This document shows positions 26,053 through 34,526 of a DNA stretch of 64,000 nucleotides, piece after piece (positions within the stretch are counted from its first letter, which is position 1; each line of letters begins with the position of its first letter). Source of the DNA: Acinetobacter lwoffii (GTDB taxonomy: Bacteria; Pseudomonadota; Gammaproteobacteria; Pseudomonadales; Moraxellaceae); assembly GCF_024129355.1 (NCBI RefSeq), contig NZ_JAMXXP010000003.1, positions 62,001-126,000 of the forward strand. The letters are read 5' to 3'. A program made the position numbers and the translations under genes. The notes under the pieces were generated by a model. That model ran no database searches, was not told the DNA's origin, and saw only the letters and a program-made list of their open reading frames with translations.

Positions 26053-28227
26053 TTGAAATCTTGGCTCACTCGTCTCAAGCAAACCACCTATAACACGACC
26101 TTGATGTATAACCTGCGCATGATGACGGCATTTGCAGGTACCGCCTTTGTTCCCTATTTTATGGGACAACAATTGATGACGATCCCATTGACTTTAGGGG
26201 TGGTCGCAGCTGGTTTAAGCGATATTGATGACCGCTTTTCGGTGCGGATTTTAAATCTGCTCTACACCTACATTGGCTTCTTTATTACGGCAGTAGGCGT
26301 ATATCTGCTTTTTCCTTATCCCTTGCTGTTTGCCTTGGCCTTAATTGTGTCCTGTATTGCCCTGATTTTGCTGGGTTCACTAGGGCGACGCTATGCCACG
26401 ATTTCCTACGGCTGTCTGGTGATTTCCGTTTATTCCATGCTCGGGGTGGAGCTGTTTGATGAATGGTATAAACAGGCTGGTTTATTGGTCATCGGCGCGA
26501 TGTGGTACGGTCTGCTGTCGACCATCAGTTTCCTGATTTTCCCTGCCCGACTGGCGCAAGACAAGCTTGCCATTTCCTATTCTGCTCTCGGTGACTTTTT
26601 ATATGCCAAGTCCAATCTGTTTGATGTGGACATGACCCCGAAAAGCTATCAGCAAAGCATGATTGAACTCTCGCTTGAAAATGGGAAACTGATTGCGATT
26701 TTTAATGAGATGAAAACTGCCCTTTTGACTCGCCTGAAAGGTGACCGGGGGCAAAAAGACACCCGTCGCAGCCTGCAATATTATTTTGTCGCGCAGGATA
26801 TTCATGAACGTGCCGATTCAGCGCATATTGATTATCAGAAACTGGCCAAGATTTTCCAGCATAGCGATATCCTGTTCCGCTTCCAGCGCATCATGTCAAT
26901 TCAGGGCAAAGCCTGTAAGGACCTGAGTGAAAGTTTGCTGATGCGCAAACCTTATGTACATAACCAGCGCTTCAAGCATGCCTTTGATAACCTGAGACAG
27001 TCTCTGGATAAGTTACGTCAGGAGCAGCAGTATGATCAGGTCTGGATCAGTGCCCTGTTTGCGCTGTTTCAAAACCTGAAATCGATTGATGCCCAGTTAC
27101 GCAACCTGGAAACCGAGCAAAGTATCAAATCCGAGCGTTTCAAACATATCGAAAACCAGCTCAGAGATGATGACCTGAAAGGCTGGGATGATATCAAGAT
27201 TCGGATTAAGCAGCATTTGACACCCGAGTCGGTACTGTTCCGGCATGCCATTCGCCTGTCGATTGTGCTGCTGATCAGCTATATCTTCGTACAGGTCAGC
27301 AATATTGAATATGGTTACTGGATTTTATTAACGGCACTCTTTGTCAGCCAGCCCAACTTTAACGCCACCAAACGCCGTTTACGTCTGCGTATTGTCGGTA
27401 CGTTGGTCGGTATTATTCTAGGTTATGCCATTTTGTATTTTGTGCCTTCCATCGAAGGACAATTATTGCTTCTGGTATTCAGCGGAATTCTGTTCTTTGA
27501 ATTGCGCAGTAAACAGTATGCACAGGCCACCGCCTTTATCACGATTTTAGCCTTGATCAACTTCAATCTGGACGGTATGGGCTATGCTGCGGCCATCCCG
27601 CGTATGATTGACACCTTGATTGGCTGTGCCATTGCCTGGTTCGGTGTCAGCTTTATTTTTCCAGACTGGAAGTTCCGACGTTTGCCGCGCAGTATCAAAC
27701 GCAGCTTGCAGGCAGAAGCAGATTATTTGAGTGAAGTGATCGAGCAGTATAAATCAGGACGTAATAATGGCCTGAAATATCGGATTGTGCGCCGTGCTGC
27801 CCATAATACCGATGCCGAGGTGGCTTCACTGATTTCGACACTGGCCACTGAACCGGATATTGATCCGGTACAAAAATCACTAGCCTTTGAGTTCCTTTGT
27901 CTGAACCATACTTTTATCAGTTATATTGCCGCACTGGGTGCACACCGGGAAAAAATTGAAGATCAGGACATTCTGAATTTACTGGACAAAGCACTCGAGA
28001 ACATTCGTGGTGCATTGCTAAGAGATGAAATGCCCGATTTAAGTGCGCAAAATATGATTGCTCATATTCGACAGCGCCTGGCTCAAGATCAGGAGCAAGA
28101 TCAGAAATCCCTGATCATTTTGCAGCAACTGTCTTTAATGTTCAGCATTTTAAAGCAGTTGAGCCAACTGAAACAAAGTTTGAGTCATGAGCGTGATGAA
28201 CAGGCAACTGAATTAGGTTCATTATAA
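26053..28227 (+). CDS. yccS: YccS-like FUSC family membrane protein
   Basis: 724 residues: about six membrane helices (20-160), a long cytoplasmic helical region, six more helices (about 390-530, with LRLRIVGTLVGIILGYAILYF and ATAFITILALINFNLDG), then a C-terminal cytoplasmic tail. This doubled layout is that of YccS/YhfK proteins (fusaric acid resistance-like superfamily); some members export aromatic acids, most are unproven. The start is TTG 26053: AAGGA stands seven bases before it, and the next ATG falls inside the first helix block. Confidence 0.85.
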   Translation: MKSWLTRLKQTTYNTTLMYNLRMMTAFAGTAFVPYFMGQQLMTIPLTLGVVAAGLSDIDDRFSVRILNLLYTYIGFFITAVGVYLLFPYPLLFALALIVSCIALILLGSLGRRYATISYGCLVISVYSMLGVELFDEWYKQAGLLVIGAMWYGLLSTISFLIFPARLAQDKLAISYSALGDFLYAKSNLFDVDMTPKSYQQSMIELSLENGKLIAIFNEMKTALLTRLKGDRGQKDTRRSLQYYFVAQDIHERADSAHIDYQKLAKIFQHSDILFRFQRIMSIQGKACKDLSESLLMRKPYVHNQRFKHAFDNLRQSLDKLRQEQQYDQVWISALFALFQNLKSIDAQLRNLETEQSIKSERFKHIENQLRDDDLKGWDDIKIRIKQHLTPESVLFRHAIRLSIVLLISYIFVQVSNIEYGYWILLTALFVSQPNFNATKRRLRLRIVGTLVGIILGYAILYFVPSIEGQLLLLVFSGILFFELRSKQYAQATAFITILALINFNLDGMGYAAAIPRMIDTLIGCAIAWFGVSFIFPDWKFRRLPRSIKRSLQAEADYLSEVIEQYKSGRNNGLKYRIVRRAAHNTDAEVASLISTLATEPDIDPVQKSLAFEFLCLNHTFISYIAALGAHREKIEDQDILNLLDKALENIRGALLRDEMPDLSAQNMIAHIRQRLAQDQEQDQKSLIILQQLSLMFSILKQLSQLKQSLSHERDEQATELGSL

Positions 28228-28312
28228 TTTGGCTGATTTTGGAACAATATACTCACTGAATTGGTACAATTAGTGCTAAACTTTTTACAGTTTAAAATCT
28301 GCTAATTTCATT

Positions 28313-28873
28313 ATGACCGCGAAAAATTTATACGCTTATACCCTACAGCCTGTGAACTATGAAATTTCAGAAGCCGAGCAGCGTCATGCTCAGCTGGTGA
28401 TCTGGCGTAGTACCAATAAAATTGGCATGAAAGCATGGCTGATCATGGGTGCTGTTGTTGCACTTTCTATTCTGGGCATTCTGCTCCTGAAGAACTATTC
28501 TACCGTGTTCTGCTGGGTGGCCATTGTCTGTGTGGTGTTGTATTACCTGATCCGTACCTTTGGTCTGGAATGGTATGTTAAACGCAAGATGAATGAATTT
28601 CCGGTACAGGAAATCAAAGGTGTTCGCCTGGGCGTGCAACCGCATGGTATCGTGATGCGCCAGAAAATGGGCATGCAGGAAGGTGTTGGCGCGATTAGCT
28701 GGAAAGACATCTATGAATGGTACAACACACCAGAATTCATGTTGGTCAATTTCAAAGTAAAAGGCCAGCAAGGCGCCTATATCCTGCCGAAACGTCTGGA
28801 CAGCAAAAACTTCTCTTTCGCTACGATTCGCAAGCATCTGGAAGCAGAAGTCGGCGCAGCAAAACAAATCTAA
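28313..28873 (+). CDS. YcxB-like membrane protein
   Basis: 186 residues. An N-terminal soluble strand region, two membrane helices (about 42-80, AWLIMGAVVALSILGILLL and VFCWVAIVCVVLYYLI), then a C-terminal domain ending in strands like IVMRQKMGMQEGVGAISWKDIYEW and AYILPKRLDSK. This is the plan of the YcxB-like family, with a PH-like C-terminal fold. Role unknown. It follows the FUSC gene after 85 bases and ends at a terminator. Confidence 0.72.
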   Translation: MTAKNLYAYTLQPVNYEISEAEQRHAQLVIWRSTNKIGMKAWLIMGAVVALSILGILLLKNYSTVFCWVAIVCVVLYYLIRTFGLEWYVKRKMNEFPVQEIKGVRLGVQPHGIVMRQKMGMQEGVGAISWKDIYEWYNTPEFMLVNFKVKGQQGAYILPKRLDSKNFSFATIRKHLEAEVGAAKQI

Positions 28874-28891
28874 ACTGTTCTTTCTTCAGTG

Positions 28892-28924
28892 AAAAACCTC
28901 CTGCCCCGGCATGGAGGTTTTTTT
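28892..28924 (+). terminator. Terminator after the YcxB-like gene
   Basis: Stem AAAAACCTCC / GGAGGTTTTT with an 11-base loop that is itself GC-rich, ending in a run of T. Confidence 0.87.
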
Positions 28925-28942
28925 AATCTCAAAATAATAAAT

Positions 28943-28961
28943 GATAATGAGAATAAATATT
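28943..28961 (+). promoter_or_regulatory. Fur box before the PepSY reductase gene
   Basis: GATAATGAGAATAAATATT matches the 19-base consensus GATAATGATAATCATTATC at 15 positions by my count. It lies 82 bases before the likely ATG at 29043, where repression by iron-loaded Fur would act. Confidence 0.72.
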
Positions 28962-29042
28962 ATCCTCAACACCTATAATTCGGGCTCAAACTTCAGTTAT
29001 AATTTTGCCACTTTTATAGATCTCACCCTTAATCTGACGACC

Positions 29043-31673
29043 ATGTTTAAAAAGACATTTTTCCAAATCCACTGGTTTCTGGGGATTACAGCAGGTTTAA
29101 TCCTCTCGATAATGGGGGTCACTGGCGCAATCTATTCCTATGAACAACAAATATTAAAATGGATGAATAGCGACAGTTATACGGTTCAGGTTCAGCAACG
29201 TGACAAACTCACGCCTGCCGAGTTGTATCAGCACTTTAACCGTACTGCGCCTGACATGAAGATCAACAGTATTACCGTGGCACAAGATCCGAGTGCTTCG
29301 AGTACTGTGAATGTTGCCAAAGAAGGCGCACGGCGTGGTCAGAACATCATGATCAACCCGTATACTGCGGAAGTCTTGCCAGAGATTAAGGGTCGGGAAT
29401 TTTTCCAGTTTGTTCAGCAACTGCATCGTAATTTGACGGTTGGTCCGGTGGGTAAGCAGATTACCGGTGCCTGTACCCTGATGCTGATCTTTTTTGTCTT
29501 GTCAGGTCTGTACCTGCGCTGGCCAAAACGTCATTCGATCAAGCAATGGTTCTTTGTAAAACCTCAACTGAAAGGCCGTAATTTTATCTGGGATCTGCAC
29601 GCTGTTGTGGGAACCTGGGTGGTGATTTTCTACCTGATTCTGGCCTGTACCGGTCTGTACTGGTCTTATGACTGGTGGCGCAACGGCATGTTTAAGGTGC
29701 TGGGTGTAGAGCGTCCGCAACCGGAAATGCAGGCCAATGCCGGCAATAACCGTGGTGAAGGACGTCCAAGCGGTGAACGAGGTCTACGTGCCGAAGGTGA
29801 AGCACGAGGCGAAGGCCGCCAAGGTGGCGAACGCGGTGCTCGTGGTGAAGGCCGCGAAGGTCTCAGCCCTGAAGCCACTGTCCGTGCATTGGACCATAGC
29901 TGGATTGGCTTTAACACTGAATTTTCAGATAAGTATTCTACTGTAACGTTTAACCTTCCGAAAAAACCGGATGGTGAAATGCAACTGAGCTTTGTCGATC
30001 CAATCGTTCAGCATGAACGTGCACGAAACAGTGCCACTTATAATTACCAGACAGCTGAATTTACCAAAGTTGAGCTGTATGAAGATAAAAAGCTCAATGA
30101 AAAGATCATGAGCAGCATGTTACCGGTGCATCGTGGCAGCTTCTTCGGCCCGATCTACCAGTTCTTTGCCATGGTCGCAGCCTTGTTGATGCCGTTGTTC
30201 TTTGTGACCGGCTGGATGCTCTATCTGAAACGTCGCAAACAGAAACGCTTAACGCTGGCAGCACGTCAGGGTGCGACTTTAGTAAACCTAGATGAAAATT
30301 CCAAACCGTGGCTCATCGCGTATGCGTCACAAACAGGGGTTTCTGAGCAGCTGGCTTGGCGTACAGCAACTGCCCTGCAGGAAGCGCGTCAACCGGTAAC
30401 CGTCAAGCCGGTACAACAGCTGACGCTTGCCGATTTACAGCAAACTGAACAGGTATTATTTGTTGCCAGTACCTATGGCACGGGCGAAGCACCGGATCTG
30501 GCTTCTTCTTTTGAGAAAAAAATCCTGTCTGCTCAAGCTGATCTCAGTCATTTAAGTTATGCTGTATTGGCCTTAGGTTCTCAGGAATATCCAGACAGCT
30601 ATTGCAGTTTTGGTCACCGTATTGATCAGTGGTTAAAACAGAATGGTGCCCAGCAGCTATTCAATACAATTGAAGTCGACAATGCCAATAACGAGCATAT
30701 CCAGCAATGGAATACTGCACTGGCACAAGTCACTCGACTTGAGCTACAAGCGATGAGTATCGATAAGACCTTTGATCACTGGAGTTTGAGTAAACGTGAA
30801 GTCCTCAATCCGGGTAGTCTGGGTGCGCCTGCCTTCAATATCGAACTGACCCCTGAGCATGAAGCCGTCTGGCAAGCAGGTGATATTGCCGAGATTCAGC
30901 CAGGAAATAGCCCAGAACGTATTCATGCATTTATGCAAAAGCACCAGATAGCAGCGGGTACACAAGTACCTTCTATGCAACAGAATATTGAACAGGCACT
31001 CTGGGATCGTGATCTGACTCAGGCTGAACCTTTTGATTCTCTGGATCAGCTCCTCACGCAATTACCGGTTTTGGCAACACGTGAATACTCCATTGCCAGT
31101 ATTCCAAGCCAGCAGGTTTTACGTCTGGTGGTACGTCAGCAAACCGATGCTAGTGGTAATCTGGGATTGGGTTCAGGCTGGCTGACCCAGCATGCGGCTC
31201 TCAATGCGCCCATTGCACTGCGTATTCGCAGCAATGAATCTTTCCACCTGATTGATGACAACCGCCCGATTATCTGTATTGGTAATGGTACCGGCATTGC
31301 CGGACTATTAAGTCTGCTCAGTGCGCGTAACCGTCAGGACTATAGCCAGAACTGGCTGATCTTCGGTGAACGTCAGCGTGAACACGACTTCTTCTTTGAA
31401 GAAACCATTCAGGCCTGGCTGCAAATGGGAACCCTGAAACTTCTCGATCTTGCATTCTCGCGCGACCAGCAGGAAAAAGTTTATGTACACCATAAACTGC
31501 GTGAACAGGCTGAAGAACTAAAAGCTTGGATTGCTCAAGGTGCAGTGATTTATGTCTGTGGTAGCATCAATGGCATGGCCAGCGATGTGGATCAGGCCCT
31601 GATTGAGATTCTCGGTGAAACGATGTTAGATCAATTACGTCTGGATGGACGTTATCGCCGTGATGTATATTAA
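29043..31673 (+). CDS. PepSY membrane protein fused to a sulfite-reductase-type flavoreductase
   Basis: 876 residues from ATG 29043. The frame is open to 28941, but that extension would cross the Fur box and has no membrane-protein character; MFKKTFFQIHWFLGITAGL is the normal start. N-terminal half: PepSY-associated membrane region with four helices and periplasmic loops, of the kind that reduces ferric siderophores or haem at the inner membrane. One loop (about 237-275) is a Gly/Arg/Glu repeat. C-terminal half: flavodoxin-like FMN domain (WLIAYASQTGVSEQLA), FAD domain with REYSIASIPS, NADPH domain with CIGNGTGIAGLLSLL and VCGSINGMASDV, ending in DGRYRRDVY as in CysJ. It should pass NADPH electrons across the membrane, probably for iron release; the Fur box supports this. 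Confidence 0.85.
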   Translation: MFKKTFFQIHWFLGITAGLILSIMGVTGAIYSYEQQILKWMNSDSYTVQVQQRDKLTPAELYQHFNRTAPDMKINSITVAQDPSASSTVNVAKEGARRGQNIMINPYTAEVLPEIKGREFFQFVQQLHRNLTVGPVGKQITGACTLMLIFFVLSGLYLRWPKRHSIKQWFFVKPQLKGRNFIWDLHAVVGTWVVIFYLILACTGLYWSYDWWRNGMFKVLGVERPQPEMQANAGNNRGEGRPSGERGLRAEGEARGEGRQGGERGARGEGREGLSPEATVRALDHSWIGFNTEFSDKYSTVTFNLPKKPDGEMQLSFVDPIVQHERARNSATYNYQTAEFTKVELYEDKKLNEKIMSSMLPVHRGSFFGPIYQFFAMVAALLMPLFFVTGWMLYLKRRKQKRLTLAARQGATLVNLDENSKPWLIAYASQTGVSEQLAWRTATALQEARQPVTVKPVQQLTLADLQQTEQVLFVASTYGTGEAPDLASSFEKKILSAQADLSHLSYAVLALGSQEYPDSYCSFGHRIDQWLKQNGAQQLFNTIEVDNANNEHIQQWNTALAQVTRLELQAMSIDKTFDHWSLSKREVLNPGSLGAPAFNIELTPEHEAVWQAGDIAEIQPGNSPERIHAFMQKHQIAAGTQVPSMQQNIEQALWDRDLTQAEPFDSLDQLLTQLPVLATREYSIASIPSQQVLRLVVRQQTDASGNLGLGSGWLTQHAALNAPIALRIRSNESFHLIDDNRPIICIGNGTGIAGLLSLLSARNRQDYSQNWLIFGERQREHDFFFEETIQAWLQMGTLKLLDLAFSRDQQEKVYVHHKLREQAEELKAWIAQGAVIYVCGSINGMASDVDQALIEILGETMLDQLRLDGRYRRDVY

Positions 31674-31689
31674 GATAACCTGATATGCT

Positions 31690-31717
31690 AAAAACCGGGC
31701 TCAATGGCCCGGTTTTT
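31690..31717 (+). terminator. Terminator after the PepSY reductase gene
   Basis: Perfect 11-bp stem AAAAACCGGGC / GCCCGGTTTTT with a six-base loop. Confidence 0.9.
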
Positions 31718-31771
31718 ATTGAAGATGCAAAAGCAATAATAAGAATATGAATAAGAAAAAAGGAACCCTGG

Positions 31772-32566
31772 ATGCTCAATCAACTTAAACGAAGTCTTAG
31801 CCTGATCTCTGGCTTGATCCTATGTATCAATAGCGTCTGGTTACTGAGCCAAGGTCAGAGGCATTTTGCTATTGCCCTGTCGATCTTCATTGGGGTGGCA
31901 CTCATCCTGTACGCCTTATTTTTTTCATCTATTCAGCGCTGGAAACAGAATTCCCGATTCAGAACCTTGTTCTGGAACAGTCTCTGGGGCGGATTTTTAT
32001 TCTGGATAATCAGTGTCGCGGCTTTCTTTGTTTATATCCAGATGTCAATCAACCCGAATATTCCGGCACGACCTGCTGCAGCGATTTTAGTATTAGGCAG
32101 TGGCATTAATCAGGGTCAGCCCTCACCCATCTTAAAAAATCGTCTGGATACCGCAGCAAAATATGCAGAACGATATCCAAATACTTTAATCATTATGACC
32201 GGTGGACGAAATTTCCGGGAGAGACAGAGCGAAGCTGAAGTCATGCAAAGTTATATCTACACGAACTATCCGCAGCTCAAAAACCCCATTAGCTTAGAAG
32301 ATCAAAGCAGAAGTACCCAACAGAACCTGCAATATTCTCAGGCAATCCTAAAACAGCAACATATTGATCGAAATGAGCCCATTGCGATTGTCACTAGCGA
32401 TTTTCATAGCCCTCGTGCCCGTGCCATTGCCAGACATCAGGGTTATCAACAAGTCATCAGCCTGAGTGCCAGCACACCCCAGAATGTTCGCTATAATTCC
32501 TGGTTACGCGAATATTTTGCTTTGATAAGTGGCTGGCTACTGAATGAATATTCATTGTTCCAATAA
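31772..32566 (+). CDS. YdcF/DUF218 family membrane protein (ElyC/SanA-like)
   Basis: 264 residues. Two or three N-terminal membrane helices (about 8-28, 34-52, 68-90), then a DUF218 domain: AAILVLGSGINQG, IIMTGGRNFRERQSEAEVM, SLEDQSRSTQQNLQYS, IVTSDFHSPRARAIA. E. coli relatives ElyC and SanA are involved in envelope integrity at the lipid-carrier or peptidoglycan level; the reaction is not known. The ATG at 31772 follows AAGGA at nine bases. Single gene after the preceding terminator. Confidence 0.85.
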   Translation: MLNQLKRSLSLISGLILCINSVWLLSQGQRHFAIALSIFIGVALILYALFFSSIQRWKQNSRFRTLFWNSLWGGFLFWIISVAAFFVYIQMSINPNIPARPAAAILVLGSGINQGQPSPILKNRLDTAAKYAERYPNTLIIMTGGRNFRERQSEAEVMQSYIYTNYPQLKNPISLEDQSRSTQQNLQYSQAILKQQHIDRNEPIAIVTSDFHSPRARAIARHQGYQQVISLSASTPQNVRYNSWLREYFALISGWLLNEYSLFQ

Positions 32567-32591
32567 ACAAGCTGTTTTAAAAACAATAAAT

Positions 32592-33053
32592 TTAATTTAA
32601 ACGGATCTGCCTAGGCAAAGGCATATCCGGATTTTTAAACAGTTCCGGCTTTTGTACATAGATCTGATACAGATAATTTTTAATATCAAGTAATAATTTT
32701 TCCGGTGCCACCAGAATATTCTGCCCTTCCGGGGTCAGGTCAAGCGAAACAATGGTACTTTCCTGACGTAAAAAGGGAATGACTTTCTCTACAAAATCCT
32801 TGAGACCAATTTCCTGAATCTCGTAATTTTCCCAATTGTCTTTAATCAACAGTCGAGCCAGACCTTTACTTTGCCAACAGGCAAATGCGCGTTGTCCGGT
32901 CGGCGTGGCACATAAGGCCCACCCATCCTGATAGAGTGCAAAAATGCCAGCATTAGCAACAATGGCTTCAATATATTGCTTATAAAGCTGTTGAGGATCG
33001 AAAGCAGTTTTTTGGGATTTGGTCGCGGCTTTGCGCTGATAGGGATTTCTCAT
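32592..33053 (-). CDS. DUF2750-like protein
   Basis: 153 residues, soluble, no signal. The order GIFALYQDGWALCATPTGQRAFACWQSKGLARLLIKDNWENYEIQEIGLKDFVEKVIPFL, described here by its landmarks (FALYQDGWAL, FACWQSKGLA, NWENYEI, FLRQE), matches the DUF2750 pattern of small stand-alone proteins. The N-terminal 20 residues are basic (MRNPYQRKAATKSQK). Function unknown. It lies downstream of the tRNA array on the same strand but is 73 bases beyond the last tRNA. Confidence 0.66.
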   Translation of the reverse strand: MRNPYQRKAATKSQKTAFDPQQLYKQYIEAIVANAGIFALYQDGWALCATPTGQRAFACWQSKGLARLLIKDNWENYEIQEIGLKDFVEKVIPFLRQESTIVSLDLTPEGQNILVAPEKLLLDIKNYLYQIYVQKPELFKNPDMPLPRQIRLN

Positions 33054-33125
33054 GGTCGTGAAATCTTAATATTATTATAATACAATCAGATTCTAAGGAA
33101 TAAATAGAGTTGAAGCAAGAAGATA

Positions 33126-33201
33126 TGGTGGGCGCTGACGGGATCGAACCGCCGACATTCTGCTTGTAAGGCAGACGCTCTACCAACTGAGCTAAGCGCC
33201 C
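33126..33201 (-). tRNA. tRNA-Val(TAC), copy 1 of 4
   Basis: 76 bases including encoded CCA; acceptor GGGCGCT / AGCGCCC, anticodon TAC in the loop of CTGCC-TTACAAG-family sequence. Identical to the other three Val copies as read. Last gene of the eight-tRNA array in the direction of transcription. Confidence 0.95.
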
Positions 33202-33306
33202 TGAGAAAACAACAACGTTGTTTTAAATGACGCAAGACCAACAAGGAATGTAGTCTTGGTATCTTGAAAACTCAGATCTCAGGAATCCAAGCTTTTCATC
33301 TTAAGA

Positions 33307-33383
33307 TGGCGCAGCGGACGGGGCTCGAACCCGCGACCCCCGGCGTGACAGGCCGGTATTCTAACCAACTGAACTACCGCTGC
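33307..33383 (-). tRNA. tRNA-Asp(GTC), copy 1 of 4
   Basis: 77 bases including CCA; acceptor GCAGCGG / CCGCTGC, anticodon GTC, anticodon stem CCGGC / GCCGG. Confidence 0.95.
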
Positions 33384-33395
33384 ATCGTAAGAATC

Positions 33396-33471
33396 TGGTG
33401 GGCGCTGACGGGATCGAACCGCCGACATTCTGCTTGTAAGGCAGACGCTCTACCAACTGAGCTAAGCGCCC
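33396..33471 (-). tRNA. tRNA-Val(TAC), copy 2 of 4
   Basis: 76 bases with CCA; same sequence as copy 1. Only 12 bases separate it from the neighbouring Asp gene. Confidence 0.95.
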
Positions 33472-33539
33472 TGATAAAGAGTGTCAATCTTTAGTTTATT
33501 AAATTCAGGTCAGGGACCTCAATTTAATTTCTTTTGAAA

Positions 33540-33616
33540 TGGCGCAGCGGACGGGGCTCGAACCCGCGACCCCCGGCGTGACAGGCCGGTATTCTAACCA
33601 ACTGAACTACCGCTGC
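33540..33616 (-). tRNA. tRNA-Asp(GTC), copy 2 of 4
   Basis: 77 bases with CCA; same sequence as Asp copy 1. Confidence 0.95.
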
Positions 33617-33630
33617 ATCGCAAAAGAATC

Positions 33631-33706
33631 TGGTGGGCGCTGACGGGATCGAACCGCCGACATTCTGCTTGTAAGGCAGACGCTCTACCAACTGAGCTAA
33701 GCGCCC
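33631..33706 (-). tRNA. tRNA-Val(TAC), copy 3 of 4
   Basis: 76 bases with CCA; same sequence as the other Val copies. Confidence 0.95.
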
Positions 33707-33727
33707 TCAAAAGGTCTATCGTATAAA

Positions 33728-33804
33728 TGGCGCAGCGGACGGGGCTCGAACCCGCGACCCTCGGCGTGACAGGCCGATATTCTAACCAACTGAACTACCG
33801 CTGC
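33728..33804 (-). tRNA. tRNA-Asp(GTC), variant copy 3 of 4
   Basis: 77 bases with CCA. The anticodon stem reads TCGGC / GCCGA where the other three Asp copies have CCGGC / GCCGG: the outer pair is U-A in place of C-G, both sides changed, so pairing is kept. Confidence 0.95.
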
Positions 33805-33852
33805 ATTTACACAATGTCGCTATTGTGGCAAACGAAAATCAAGATCTTAAAG

Positions 33853-33929
33853 TGGCGCAGCGGACGGGGCTCGAACCCGCGACCCCCGGCGTGACAGGCC
33901 GGTATTCTAACCAACTGAACTACCGCTGC
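33853..33929 (-). tRNA. tRNA-Asp(GTC), copy 4 of 4
   Basis: 77 bases with CCA; same sequence as Asp copies 1 and 2. Two Asp genes (this and the variant) stand next to each other, which breaks the otherwise alternating order. Confidence 0.95.
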
Positions 33930-33957
33930 AACTATAAGGTCTCAACATGAAAGAGCT

Positions 33958-34033
33958 TGGTGGGCGCTGACGGGATCGAACCGCCGACATTCTGCTTGTA
34001 AGGCAGACGCTCTACCAACTGAGCTAAGCGCCC
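33958..34033 (-). tRNA. tRNA-Val(TAC), copy 4 of 4
   Basis: 76 bases with CCA. First gene of the array in the direction of transcription, about 25 bases after the likely start point of the promoter. Confidence 0.95.
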
Positions 34034-34065
34034 TTTCTAAACGTCTATCATCGTTTGATGGGTGC

Positions 34066-34093
34066 ATTATAGAGAATCTGCACAGCCTGTCAA
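34066..34093 (-). promoter_or_regulatory. Consensus promoter of the tRNA array
   Basis: On the minus strand, perfect -35 TTGACA (34088-34093) and perfect -10 TATAAT (34066-34071), 16 bases apart, followed by a GC-rich GCACCC discriminator as is usual for stringently controlled stable-RNA promoters. Confidence 0.85.
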
Positions 34094-34526
34094 ACGCTTT
34101 TCGGAATGTTTTCCACTTTTTAGGTGTGAGTGATTAAAAAATAGGTTGTTTGTTAAAAAAAACAACACTTTTTGTTTATTTTTTAAGTCTCTACCGAAAT
34201 TTTTTAATTTTCAAAATGAAAATTGAAGCGAAATTTTGTGTTTTACCCTGCGAAGTTTCAGTCTAACCACACGACATATTCCAATTCTGATTAAGGATTA
34301 TACAAAGCTTTAAAATACTCGACGTTGTGTTCATGTAATCTTTCAACTGTCATTTATTTTTATTCAGAAAATGCCAGTAAATCTAAACTTCAAATAATCA
34401 TTTAACCCATTCCATGCGATAAAAATACCATCTGGATCAGATTAATCAATCTTTTCTGCTGTCTCCACCAAGCAGATTCAGTCCATAAAAACAAAACCAT
34501 TTTCACATAATCTTAAAATCTAACTT
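34094..34526. other. AT-rich intergenic region upstream of the tRNA promoter
   Basis: About 430 bases with no gene seen. It holds an imperfect GTTGTTT / AAACAAC hairpin near 34145-34166 and long A/T runs that may act as an UP element or a spacer after the ElsL-like gene. Confidence 0.45.

Noticed and set aside
28941-29042. N-terminal extension of the PepSY reductase
   Set aside because: It would translate the Fur box and adds no membrane-protein sequence; ATG 29043 is the normal family start.
33264-33494. 76-codon plus-strand frame across the tRNA genes
   Set aside because: It lies entirely over tRNA-Asp and tRNA-Val genes read backwards.
33126-34033. Regularly spaced near-identical repeats that look at first like a CRISPR array
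   Set aside because: Repeat units are 76-77 bases and fold as tRNA-Val and tRNA-Asp with CCA ends; the spacers are of irregular length.
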